Source of the DNA: Burkholderiales bacterium | GTDB lineage: Bacteria; Pseudomonadota; Gammaproteobacteria; Burkholderiales; Burkholderiaceae_F | Assembly (NCBI GenBank): GCA_016716275.1 | Contig: JADJWR010000002.1 | Coordinates: 992,001 to 1,056,000, forward strand | DNA: 64,000 bases | Reading direction: 5' to 3' | In this document: piece by piece, positions 1 to 7,885 of the stretch | Numbering within the stretch: the stretch's first letter is position 1 | Layout of the letters: the number at the start of each line of letters is the position of its first letter | Notes under the pieces: generated by a model | Database searches by the model: none | What the model was told of the DNA's origin: nothing | What the model saw: only the letters and a program-made list of their open reading frames with translations | Made by a program: the position numbers and the translations under genes

Positions 1-140
1 ACCGGGTGGTGCGGTTGATCCGCGTCAACGAGTACAAGCGGCGCCAGGCGCCGGTGGGCATCCGCGTCACACACCGCGGGTTCGGGCGCGACTGGCGCTA
101 CCCGATCACCAACCGCTTCCGCGAGGAAGTCGCGCCGTAG
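1..140 (+). CDS. nadE: NAD+ synthase, C-terminal end (partial)
   Basis: Only the last 45 codons are present; the gene begins before the window. The readable end contains NEYKRRQAPVGIRV and GFGRDWRYPITNRF, the conserved tail of bacterial NAD+ synthases, which amidate deamido-NAD to NAD in the cytoplasm. The stop TAG is at 138-140. A P-II gene follows on the same strand, an arrangement known in betaproteobacteria. Whether this is the glutamine-dependent two-domain form cannot be judged from the fragment. Confidence 0.85.
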   Translation, partial: RVVRLIRVNEYKRRQAPVGIRVTHRGFGRDWRYPITNRFREEVAP

Positions 141-230
141 CCGCGCGGAGGTAGCCCCGTAGCGGCTCAGTCGCGCCGGCGGCCGGCCGCGCCGCGGCGG
201 CGAGGACGACGGGGGCCGCCCGCCTGCCAC

Positions 231-236
231 TACAAT
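231..236 (+). promoter_or_regulatory. Possible -10 box upstream of the P-II gene
   Basis: TACAAT lies 33 bases before the P-II start codon, at the spacing expected for a sigma-70 -10 element. No convincing -35 element is visible in the GC-rich sequence before it, so this is a weak call. Confidence 0.3.
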
Positions 237-269
237 CGGTTCGGAACCGGGAGTACGCAGGAGGAGAAA

Positions 270-608
270 ATGAAGCTGATCACCGCGATCATCAAGCCGT
301 TCAAGCTCGACGAGGTGCGCGAGGCGCTGGCCGATACCGGCGTCACCGGGCTCACCGTCACCGAAGTCAAGGGTTTCGGCCGGCAGAAGGGCCATACCGA
401 GCTGTACCGCGGCGCCGAGTACGTCGTCGACTTCCTGCCCAAGGTCAAGGTCGAGGCCGCGGTGCCCGATGCGCTGGTCGAGCGCGCCATCGAGGCGATC
501 ACCAGGGCGGCCCGCACCGGCAAGATCGGCGACGGCAAGATCTTCGTCTGCGCGGTCGAGCAGGTGGTCCGCATCCGCACCGGCGAGACCGGCGAAAGCG
601 CGATCTGA
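270..608 (+). CDS. glnB: P-II nitrogen regulatory protein
   Basis: This 112-residue protein is a full-length P-II signal transducer, a trimer that binds ATP/ADP and 2-oxoglutarate and adjusts nitrogen assimilation through partners such as GlnE, NtrB and AmtB. The T-loop motif YRGAEYVVDFLPK contains the uridylylated tyrosine (Y51), and the B-loop and C-terminal signature TGKIGDGKIFV is intact. Asp at position 54 is GlnB-like, whereas enteric GlnK has Asn there. An AGGAGG ribosome-binding site lies just before the ATG. No amtB follows, because an IS element starts 11 bases after the stop. GlnB versus GlnK is not settled by sequence alone. Confidence 0.9.
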   Translation: MKLITAIIKPFKLDEVREALADTGVTGLTVTEVKGFGRQKGHTELYRGAEYVVDFLPKVKVEAAVPDALVERAIEAITRAARTGKIGDGKIFVCAVEQVVRIRTGETGESAI

Positions 609-619
609 CGGGTGGTGTC

Positions 620-652
620 GTTCCCGCGCAAGAGCCTGTGCGGAAACTCGCG
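620..652 (+). repeat. IS terminal inverted repeat, left
   Basis: This 33-bp terminal repeat pairs with the reverse complement of 2271-2303. The mismatches are four adjacent bases after the first eight and one further base. Confidence 0.8.
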
Positions 653-737
653 GGTGGTTGAGTTGAAGATGAGTCGTTGTGCATTGGCACGCGGGTGCTC
701 GAAGAGATCGAAGGGGGTCGGCGAAGTCGGGTCGGCC

Positions 738-2153
738 TCAGCCGGCCGCCAGCGGCTCGGTGTTCAGCCTTTCGATCATCTTCGCGATGCCCATCAGGTT
801 CATCGCCCGTCTGAGGTTCACCACCAGTACCGCCAGGGCCATCTCGCCGCGGACTTTGGCCAGTCCGCGCACCAGGAAGCCGCCGGCCAGGATCGCCTTG
901 AGCAGGCCGAAGGGATGTTCGGCCGTCTCGGCACGCAGCCGCATCCAGTGGCGGTTGGCCCGCGCCCGCTGATCGGCCCGCTCGGCCGCCGCCGCGAACC
1001 ACGAGCGGGCGATCGTGCGTCGGCGGCCGCTCGTGCAGTTCGCCTTCAGCGCACAGGCATCGCACGCGTCGGTCCCGTAGGTATCGGTCTGGCGGCTGCG
1101 GCTGCGCTTGAAGCGGTTCAGCAGCTCCCCGGCCGGGCAGCGATAGCTGTCGGTGGCCGGGTCGTAGACGAAGGCGCTCTTCGGATACAGGTCCTCGCCC
1201 CGGGTGCTGGCCGTCTGCTGCATCGGCACCACCGGGGTGATGCCGGCGTCCTCGCAGCGCTGCGCCTGCTCGCCGTTCATGTAGCCGGTATCGGCCACCA
1301 CGGTCAGCGATTCGGCGCCGAGTGCCGCCTGTGCCGCCGCGGCCATCGGCGCCAGGCTGCGGTGATCGTTGCCCTGCTGCGTGACCTCGTGGGCGACGAT
1401 CAGCTTGCTGTCACTGTCGACCGCCTGCTGCACGTTGTAGCCGGCCAGCCCGCCGCGCAGCGCCACCGCGTCCGGGTCGGTGAGACCCGCCTGCGGCTTG
1501 ATCGGCTCGGACACCGGCGCTTGCGCCTGCGCTTCGGTCTTGGCCTGGATGGCTGCCTGCGCGGCAGCCAGGACCCTATCCTGATGCAGCAGCTTGCTGA
1601 GCGCCGCGGCCAGTTGCTCGGCCTGCGGATCCTCGGCACCGGCCTCGGCCGAATCGCGCTCGTCCATCTGCGCCAGGTACTGCGCGATGCGCTCGGCCAG
1701 CCGCTCGCGCCGCGCTGCCGCCGCCGCTTCGTCCACGACCGTGCCGGCCGCGGCACTGGCCTTGAACTTCGAGCCGTCGATGGCCACCACCGCCTCCTCC
1801 AGCCCCAGCAGCCCTTCGCCGCGCACGAACTGCACGAAGGCCGCACAGGCCGCCTGCAGCGGCTTACCGTTGTCCTTGCGGAAGTCGGCAATCGTCTTGT
1901 GATCGAACACCAGCTGCCGCACCAGGAACATGACCTCGACGTTGCGCCGGCACTCGCGCTCCAGCGCCCGCGAGCTGCGGATCCGGTTCCAGTAACCGTA
2001 CAGGTACAGCCGCAGCAGATCGTCCGGCGCGTACGGCGGCCGGCCGGTGGCCGCCGGCCGGCTCCTGGCAAAGCCCAGTGCAGCCAGATCCAAGCGCTCG
2101 ACCCAGGCGTCGATCACCCGCACCATGTGCACGGCGCCGACAAAGTCCTCCAC
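738..2153 (-). CDS. IS1182-family transposase, N-terminus probably frameshifted
   Basis: This DDE transposase has an N-terminal DUF772-type region (PYAPDDLLRLYLYGYWNRIR), catalytic Asp in VVAIDGSKFKA, a second Asp in VVADTGYMNG, and a Glu in TAEHPFGLLKA. The cysteine cluster CDACALKANC is usual for IS1182 relatives. The listed start is a GTG at 2153, giving 471 aa. Family members normally begin about 20 residues earlier. An ATG at 2212 reads MSVGHKRGLDRGQ in another frame, and a single missing base near 2172-2176 would join it to ALLPPAVEDF just ahead of the GTG. The copy may therefore be inactive, or the frame break may be a consensus error. Confidence 0.8.
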   Translation of the reverse strand: MEDFVGAVHMVRVIDAWVERLDLAALGFARSRPAATGRPPYAPDDLLRLYLYGYWNRIRSSRALERECRRNVEVMFLVRQLVFDHKTIADFRKDNGKPLQAACAAFVQFVRGEGLLGLEEAVVAIDGSKFKASAAAGTVVDEAAAAARRERLAERIAQYLAQMDERDSAEAGAEDPQAEQLAAALSKLLHQDRVLAAAQAAIQAKTEAQAQAPVSEPIKPQAGLTDPDAVALRGGLAGYNVQQAVDSDSKLIVAHEVTQQGNDHRSLAPMAAAAQAALGAESLTVVADTGYMNGEQAQRCEDAGITPVVPMQQTASTRGEDLYPKSAFVYDPATDSYRCPAGELLNRFKRSRSRQTDTYGTDACDACALKANCTSGRRRTIARSWFAAAAERADQRARANRHWMRLRAETAEHPFGLLKAILAGGFLVRGLAKVRGEMALAVLVVNLRRAMNLMGIAKMIERLNTEPLAAG

Positions 2154-2270
2154 CGCCGGTGGCAGCAGCGCCTCTGCCCCCGATCCAACCCCCGCTTGTG
2201 TCCGACCGACATCGCCTCTCGTCCCGGCAAATCAGTTGCGCTTTCGAGCCGCATCACGTGCGAAAGTTCG

Positions 2271-2303
2271 CGCGAGTTTCCACACAGGCTCGCAAGCGGG
2301 AAC
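2271..2303 (-). repeat. IS terminal inverted repeat, right
   Basis: Right-hand partner of the repeat at 620-652. Read on the minus strand it starts GTTCCCGC and ends GGAAACTCGCG. Confidence 0.8.
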
Positions 2304-2325
2304 CCAGTGTCTTTTCAATGCAAGA

Positions 2326-2354
2326 CGCTGGATCCCCGCCTTCGCGGGGATGAC
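2326..2354 (+). repeat. REP-like palindromic repeat, copy 1
   Basis: A 29-bp sequence with the hairpin GGATCCCCGCC / CGCGGGGATGAC. A second copy matching at 27 of 29 bases lies in opposite orientation at 36798-36826. This copy lies between the IS right end and the 3' end of the hydrolase gene. Repeats of this kind are abundant extragenic elements in many proteobacteria. Confidence 0.7.
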
Positions 2355-2367
2355 ACTGCGGCGCAGC

Positions 2368-3215
2368 TCAGCGCCGCGTCATCTCCAGCGCCGCATCGAA
2401 CAGCGGGCTGGCCGGGTCGGCGATCTCGTCGATCACGTTCAAATGATGCAGGTCCGGCATCGCAACCTCGCGCGCCAGGTTGCCCCGCCAGGCCCCTGCC
2501 GATCAGCGCCGTCTGCCGCCTGAACTCCGCTGACTCCAGCGCCCCCACCGCGGTGTAGAGCGGCCGGCCGGTCGCCGGCGGCAGGTGCACCGGAGACAGC
2601 CGTCGCGCCCGCGCTGCATCGAGCCTGAGATCCGCCTGGATGAACGGCGCATGGCGCAGCGGCTCCAGGTCGTAGATGCCGCTGACCGCAAGGCCGCCCT
2701 TGACCAGGTCCGCCGGCAGGTCGGCCGCGTAGACCGGCCACAGCGCCGCCATCATCATCACCGTCAGGTGCGCGCCGGCCGAGTGGCCGGCCACGTAGAT
2801 GCGGTCCGGATCGAAACCCAGCCGGTCGCCGTTGCGGTACAGCCAGGCGTGGGCACGCAGCATCTGCCGCACGATCTCCTCCATCGGCGTGTGCGGCGCC
2901 AGGCCCGTAGTTCAGCAGCGCCACCGCCACGCCGTGATCGACGAACGGCGGCGCGATCCACGAGAAGTCCGACTTGTCGAGCGAGCGCCAGTAGCCGCCG
3001 TGGATGAACACCAGCAGCGGCGAGCCGTCGCGACGGGCGGCAAACAGATCGAGCCGCTCGCCGGCGGTCTCGCCGTAGTTAAGGTCGATCACGCAGGCGC
3101 GCAGCCGCCGCACCGCCGCCGACTGCTCGGCCCAGCGGGCGAAGATCTGCGGGTGCTCGGGGATCGACGCGCGGGCGTTGTACTCGCGCTCGCAGAACTC
3201 GGCCGTGTATTCCAT
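2368..3215 (-). pseudogene. Alpha/beta hydrolase, arylformamidase-like, with two frameshifts
   Basis: The protein starts MEYTAEFCEREYNARASIP and carries the oxyanion motif HGGYWRSLDK and the nucleophile motif GHSAGAH, typical of kynurenine-formamidase-like hydrolases. Two single-base insertions break the frame. One is in the CCC at 2904-2906, and removing a base gives LLNYGLAPHTPMEEIV. The other is in the CCCC at 2493-2496, and removing a base gives GRAWRGNLAREVAMPDLHHL to the stop at 2368. With both corrected the product is a complete enzyme of about 282 residues. The gene runs head-on towards the IS and away from the tRNA. Arylformamidases convert N-formylkynurenine to kynurenine, but the true substrate is unknown here. 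A consensus error is possible. Confidence 0.75.
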
Positions 3216-3304
3216 CGTCGCGCTTCCGGCTGGCCGCAGGCCGCAGCGGCCAGGGTGCGGCCAGTCTACCCAGCCCGGCCCGGCCGCCGCGTCCGGGAAT
3301 TGAG

Positions 3305-3310
3305 TACAAT
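3305..3310 (+). promoter_or_regulatory. Likely -10 box of the tRNA-Ala gene
   Basis: TACAAT lies 12 bases before the mature tRNA 5' end. No clear -35 hexamer is visible 17 bases upstream. Confidence 0.35.
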
Positions 3311-3322
3311 TCGCGCCCTGTC

Positions 3323-3398
<76 letters not shown>

Positions 3399-3407
3399 CC
3401 GAACTGA

Positions 3408-3436
3408 CGCCCAACCTTCACCGGTTGGGCGTTTTT
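3408..3436 (+). terminator. Rho-independent terminator after tRNA-Ala
   Basis: A perfect 9-bp stem CGCCCAACC / GGTTGGGCG with a 6-base loop is followed by TTTTT. It isolates the tRNA from the downstream citrate-synthase-like gene. Confidence 0.85.
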
Positions 3437-3485
3437 GTTTGCCGACGTCGACTGTCGGAAGGGCGCAGCGCCGGGCGCACTGACC

Positions 3486-4923
3486 ATGGATCAACTCGCA
3501 CCGAGCGCCTATCACGACCCGCGGGAAGTGGTGTGGAAGCACCTGGTGGCGCAGGCCTACTGGGACATCCTGGCGATCCTTCGTCGCGACGGCATCGACG
3601 TCGAAGACTTCGACGCCGTCCGCTTCTCGTTCCTGAGGTCGTTCAACAGCCAGCTCGACACGGACCTGCTCTGCCGGCAGGCCGAAGCCGTCGCGGCGGA
3701 ACTGGTTGCCGCCCTCGAGGAGCGAGGCCATCGGCAGACCGCGGCCGCGATGTCCGGCGAGATTTCCCGGGTGCGCAATTCGGTGGCGGGGGCGCTGGAC
3801 GCGCTGCAGGGCCTGCGCCAGGTCGATCGCGCGCAGAGCTACGTTGCCGACGGCCGGATCTCGATCGCCGGCAAGCCGGCGGAGGAGTTCGCGGCGAACG
3901 CGGACTACATCGGCGCCACCCTTGAACTCGTCGGCGAGAACTCGGCTGAAGTTGCCGCGCTCGCCCTTGCCGCCTGGCGCCGCGGCTTTCGTTCTCGGCG
4001 CCGACCTGCTCGCGGTCGTGCGCAGCGCGGCGCAGGCGGGCTGGGGGGCAGACGACCTGCTGGCGGAAGTCCTGCTGCGCGAGCACCGATCCGGCGCTTA
4101 TCCCAGCCTGCGCGAGCACGAGTTCGTGCCCGGCCGCGCGCCCGAGGAGAACCGGCAGGCGAGGCGGCGGGCGATCGAAGAGGGCTACTTTCTGCTCGGC
4201 CGGCTGATGTCGTGCGTCGCGCTGATGAACGAGGGCAGTGCGCCGCTCGCGGCGTGCGACCTGGACTCGCCGTGCCCGGTGGCGGTCACCCTGAGGCAGG
4301 CCGGCGTCGCGATGACGCCCGCGCGGCTGGCGGCCTTCCGCCAGTTCATGCTGGTGCACGCCACCCATGGCCTGAATCCGGGCGAGTTCACCGCCCGGAT
4401 CGCCGCCTCGGTGCGGACGACCTTCCCGCAGGCGCTCGTCGCCAGCCTGATGGTGCGGGCGGGCAAGGTCCACGCCGGCGCGCTGCCGGAATGCATGAGG
4501 CAGATGGCGACGTATATGAAGGCGCCGTCGCGGCAGGCGTTCGTCGCCGATCTGCTCCGCAGCGGTGCGCTCTACGGCTTCGGTCACCGCATCCACAAGC
4601 ACGACCGTTGCTCGGGCGGCGATCCGCGGGTCGCCTTCCAGGTCGCCCGCGCACGCGACGCCTTTCCCGAACTGGCGCAGGAGGTCGCGGCGCTCGAAGA
4701 GTTCACGCGGACGGTCGAGCGCATCAGACCGGGACTCGCGCCGAACACCGATTTCGGCGCCGCCGTCTGGTTCCACTGTCTCGGCCTTGCGCCGCAGGTC
4801 GGGGCAGGGGTCTTCAGCATCAACCGGCTGCCGGGCCTCGTCGCCCAGGTCATCAACCAGCTCGACTTCAAGGCCAACGCCCTGCGGCCGCCGCTGGCGG
4901 CCAACCTGCCTTACACGCTCTGA
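3486..4923 (+). pseudogene. Citrate-synthase-like protein, one frameshift
   Basis: The start MDQLAPSAYHDPREV is read in one frame to about 3970 and the rest in the next frame. Deleting the single T at 3975 joins them as ALAAGAAAFVLGADLL, giving about 478 residues. The C-terminal half is a citrate synthase fold with the usual catalytic residues: His in AGKVHAGAL, His in YGFGHRIHK, and Asp in PNTDFGAAVW. The N-terminal part of roughly 200 residues is unlike a standard citrate synthase. The ATP-grasp gene starts 8 bases after the stop, so the two are likely co-transcribed. It could be a 2-methylcitrate or citrate synthase or a relative acting on another acceptor. The break could be real decay or a consensus error. 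Confidence 0.7.
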
Positions 4924-4931
4924 GGCATCGC

Positions 4932-6176
4932 ATGCCGCAGCAAAAGCCCCTGGCCATCGTGCTGGCAGGGACCCACCCGCACATCCCCCTGGTCGAGAAC
5001 CTCAAGGCGCGCGGGTACCACGCGCTGCTGGTCGACTATCTCGAGTCGCCGCCGGCGGCGCGGCTGGCCGACGAGCACCTGCGGATCAGCACGCTGGCGA
5101 TGGACGAGGTGCTGGCGCTGGCGCGGGAAAGGAGTGCGGCGCTGGTGATCGCGACCTGTGTCGACCGCGCCAATGTCACGGCCGCCTACGTCGCCGAACG
5201 GCTCGGCCTGCCGGCGCCGTACGGCTTTGTCCTTGCGCAACTGGTCGCCGACAAGCTGCGGATGAAGGAGGAACTGGTGCGGCTGGGCATTCCGACGGCG
5301 GCCTTCCGGGTGCTGCGCAGCGCGGCGGAGGCCACGCACCTGAAGATGGGTTTCCCGGTGGTCGTCAAGCCGATCGACACCGGCGGCTCGAAGGGCGTGC
5401 GCAAGGCGTCGAATGCCGAGGAGCTGCGGCTGGCGATCGACGAGGCGTTCAAGGTCACGCGTTCGCCGCAGATCCTGGTCGAGGAGTTCCTGCACGGCGA
5501 GGAGGTCTCCGCCGACTGCCTGGTGCAGGACGGCGAGCCGCACATCCTCGTGCTGCGCAAGCGCTACGTGCAGCGCGGCGTCGGCGGCGCGGTGCTGTCC
5601 GCTTATGCGTCGGTGAGCCCGGCCGCCATCTCGCCGGCGGCGAAGCAGCGGATCCACCGGGTGACGCAGGACATCGCCCGCGGCTTCGGCCTGCGCACGA
5701 CGCCGTTGCTGGTGCAGTTCATGGTCGACGGCGACGACGTGCGGGTGATCGAGTTCGCGCCGCGCGTCGGCGGCGGCCTGAACTACCGCTTCGTGCGGCT
5801 GAACACCGGCGTCGACATCATCGATGCGGCGATCGACGCCTACCTCGGGCGGCCGGCGGCGCTGGCCGAGGCCGCCGGCCGCGACTACCTGGCCGCCAAC
5901 CACGTCTACGCCGAGGGGGGCTGCTTCGGCGAGGTCAAGGGCCACGATCGGCTGCTCGACGAAGGGATCGTCGCCGAGTTCTACATCCACAAGGCGCGCG
6001 GCGCGCCGGTCGGCGCCAGCATGTCGAGCGCCGACCGTGTCGCCTCGTTCATGGTGCGCGCCGGCAGCGGCGAGGAGCTGCTGCGCAGGACGCGCGAGGC
6101 GATGCGGCGGCTCGACGTGGTCGACCTCGACGGGCGGAGCATCATGCGGCGTGACGTGTACCTGCAGGCACTCTAG
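4932..6176 (+). CDS. ATP-grasp ligase of unknown substrate
   Basis: This 414-residue ATP-grasp protein has a Rossmann-like N-terminal part (LAIVLAGTHPHIPLVENLK), nucleotide-binding segments FPVVVKPIDTGGSKGV and QILVEEFLHGEEVSADC, and a metal-binding segment VIEFAPRVGGGLNYR. These enzymes activate a carboxylate as acyl phosphate and couple it to an amine or similar nucleophile. The fold is like biotin carboxylase and PurK, but no biotinyl carrier or transcarboxylase lies nearby. It follows the citrate-synthase-like gene by 8 bases and precedes a phosphatase by 47 bases. A natural guess is ligation of a citrate-like product, but this is inference. Confidence 0.75.
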   Translation: MPQQKPLAIVLAGTHPHIPLVENLKARGYHALLVDYLESPPAARLADEHLRISTLAMDEVLALARERSAALVIATCVDRANVTAAYVAERLGLPAPYGFVLAQLVADKLRMKEELVRLGIPTAAFRVLRSAAEATHLKMGFPVVVKPIDTGGSKGVRKASNAEELRLAIDEAFKVTRSPQILVEEFLHGEEVSADCLVQDGEPHILVLRKRYVQRGVGGAVLSAYASVSPAAISPAAKQRIHRVTQDIARGFGLRTTPLLVQFMVDGDDVRVIEFAPRVGGGLNYRFVRLNTGVDIIDAAIDAYLGRPAALAEAAGRDYLAANHVYAEGGCFGEVKGHDRLLDEGIVAEFYIHKARGAPVGASMSSADRVASFMVRAGSGEELLRRTREAMRRLDVVDLDGRSIMRRDVYLQAL

Positions 6177-6223
6177 CTGCCGGGCGCCGCGAACGACTGC
6201 CTGTCGGCACGGCTGCCGGAAAG

Positions 6224-6811
6224 ATGACGGACAAGCTCACCAGCGACAGGAACCCGCTGCGCATCGACACCGTCGCCGTGCCCGGCCGCCCGGGGGCGAT
6301 CGGCATGACGCTGTGTCCCGGCAAGAAGGACCCGTATGCCAAGTTCGGCGCCTGGGACCGCGACCTGCAGGCCGACCTGCTGCTGATCCGGCGCTGGGGC
6401 GCCTCGGCGATCGTCAGCCTGATCGAGCACCGCGAGTTCTGGCTGCTCGGCGTGCCGGAGTTCGAAGCGAAGGTTTGCGCCGACTTTCGCTGGCTGTGGC
6501 TGCCGATCCCCGACGGCGGGGTGCCCGGCGAGGAGTTCGAACGCCGCTGGGCCGAGGCGGGTCCGGAGCTGCACGCCCGGCTGGCCGCCGGCGAACGGGT
6601 GCTGGTCCACTGCCGCGCCGGGCTCGGGCGCACGGGCATGGTCGCCGCGCGGCTGCTGGTCGAGGCGGGGCTGACGCCGCTGCAGGCGCTGAACGCCGTG
6701 CGCCGCGCCCGGCCGGGCACGGTCGAGACGATCCCGCAGGAGCAGTACGTGCTGATGTTGCCGGGGCGGCTCGCCGGCGACGATCGTGCCGGTGCCTCGG
6801 ATCCGGGCTAG
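6224..6811 (+). CDS. Dual-specificity-type protein phosphatase
   Basis: A 195-residue protein with the cysteine-phosphatase P-loop HCRAGLGRTG (CX5R) and an upstream general-acid region WLPIPDGGVPG. It resembles the CDKN3/DSP-like phosphatases often annotated as protein-tyrosine phosphatases in bacteria. It is the last gene of the group that begins after the tRNA. Its substrate could be a phosphoprotein or a small phosphorylated molecule. The C-terminal tail after QEQYVLMLPG is low-complexity and probably not functional. Confidence 0.75.
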   Translation: MTDKLTSDRNPLRIDTVAVPGRPGAIGMTLCPGKKDPYAKFGAWDRDLQADLLLIRRWGASAIVSLIEHREFWLLGVPEFEAKVCADFRWLWLPIPDGGVPGEEFERRWAEAGPELHARLAAGERVLVHCRAGLGRTGMVAARLLVEAGLTPLQALNAVRRARPGTVETIPQEQYVLMLPGRLAGDDRAGASDPG

Positions 6812-6828
6812 CCTGACGCGTCAGCCGC

Positions 6829-7296
6829 TCACATCGCGTAGCGGGTCAGCCACTCGGCGACCAGCGCCGGGCGGCTGCTGCCCTCGACCTCGACCGTGAC
6901 CTCGTAGGTCAGCTGCCGCTGGCTGTCGCTGACGATCTGCGCCCTGCGCAGCACGAAGTGCCCGCGGACGCGCCGACCGACCGGCACCGGGGCGACGAAG
7001 CGCACCCGGTCGAAGCCGTAGTTCAGCGGGAAGCGCGCCCCTTCGACATACGGGCAGGCCTGGTAGCCCATCGGCGCCAGCAGCGACAGGGTGAGGAAGC
7101 CGTGCGCGATGGTGCCGCCGAACGGCAGCGCGGCGGCGCGCTGCGGGTCGACGTGCAGGTAGAAGTCGTCGCCGGTCGTTCGGGCGAAGTCGTCGACCAT
7201 CGGCTGGGTGACCGTGATCCACTCCGAGACGCCGATCTCGGTGCCGACGCGCGCCGCCAGCGCGTCCCAGGCCATGCGGCTGACCGGACCTTCCAT
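6829..7296 (-). CDS. MaoC-like hotdog-fold acyl-CoA hydratase
   Basis: A 155-residue single hotdog domain with the hydratase-2 motif DDFYLHVDPQRAAALPFGGT followed by IAHGFLTLSLL. The Asp and His of this segment are the catalytic pair in (R)-specific enoyl-CoA hydratases such as PhaJ. It converges with the phosphatase gene and lies downstream of yajQ. It is not obviously part of the upstream aminobenzoate operon, because yajQ stands between them. A role in fatty-acid or polyhydroxyalkanoate metabolism is possible. Confidence 0.8.
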   Translation of the reverse strand: MEGPVSRMAWDALAARVGTEIGVSEWITVTQPMVDDFARTTGDDFYLHVDPQRAAALPFGGTIAHGFLTLSLLAPMGYQACPYVEGARFPLNYGFDRVRFVAPVPVGRRVRGHFVLRRAQIVSDSQRQLTYEVTVEVEGSSRPALVAEWLTRYAM

Positions 7297-7336
7297 GACT
7301 CCCCCCCGGGATTCGTCGTCGCTGCGGCGGGGTGCG

Positions 7337-7825
7337 TCAGTCGCGGAAGTTCTCGAAGGCGAGCGGCAGGTCCTTGACGTTCGCCCGCACCAGGGCGATC
7401 GCCTCCTGCAGCAGGTCGCGCTTGGCGCCGGCCACCCGCACCATGTCGCCCTGGATGCTGGCGGTGACCTTCAGCTTCGCTTCCTTGATCGTCTGCACGA
7501 TCCGCTTGGCGAGCGCCTGCTCGATGCCGCTGCGCACCTTGAACACCTGCCTGACCTTGTCGCCGCCGATCTTCTCGACCTTGCCGCCGAGGTCGACGAA
7601 GCGCACGTCGACGTTGCGCCTGGCCAGCTTGGCCAGCAACAGGTCGCGCACCTGGCCGAGCTGGAACTCGCTGTCGGCGTAGGCGGTCAGTTCGAGTTCC
7701 TTCAGCTCGACCCGCGCGTCCGAGCCCTTGAAGTCGAAGCGGTTGGCGATTTCCTTGTTGGCCTGGTCGTTGGCGTTGCGCAGCTCGACCAGGTCGGGCT
7801 TGCAGACGATGTCGAAGGAGGGCAT
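7337..7825 (-). CDS. yajQ: YajQ family nucleotide-binding protein
   Basis: The 162-residue protein begins MPSFDIVCKPDLVELRNA and ends ANVKDLPLAFENFRD, the hallmarks of YajQ, a protein of two RRM-like domains that binds nucleotides. In Xanthomonas a relative binds cyclic di-GMP, but the role here is unknown. The gene lies on the same strand as the catabolic operon, 60 bases beyond its last gene. Confidence 0.93.
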   Translation of the reverse strand: MPSFDIVCKPDLVELRNANDQANKEIANRFDFKGSDARVELKELELTAYADSEFQLGQVRDLLLAKLARRNVDVRFVDLGGKVEKIGGDKVRQVFKVRSGIEQALAKRIVQTIKEAKLKVTASIQGDMVRVAGAKRDLLQEAIALVRANVKDLPLAFENFRD

Positions 7826-7885
7826 GGGCGCTCGTTGCGGCGTGGCGTGAGGCAGGCAGTCTAGCGAGCGCGCGACGGCGCCGGT

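Larger units (their letters stand above)
620..2303 (-). mobile_element. Insertion sequence, IS1182-like
   Basis: The element is bounded by 33-bp terminal inverted repeats at 620-652 and 2271-2303 that match at 28 of 33 positions. Both begin GTTCCCGC and end GAAACTCGCG when read inward. One transposase gene occupies the minus strand. No clear target-site duplication is seen: the left flank ends in GTGTC, and the right flank has GTGTC three bases beyond the repeat. The element sits between the P-II gene and a frameshifted hydrolase. Confidence 0.8.

Noticed and set aside
609..2315. Target-site duplication flanking the IS
   Set aside because: GTGTC occurs on both sides, but on the right it is three bases away from the inverted repeat, so it does not qualify as a clean duplication.
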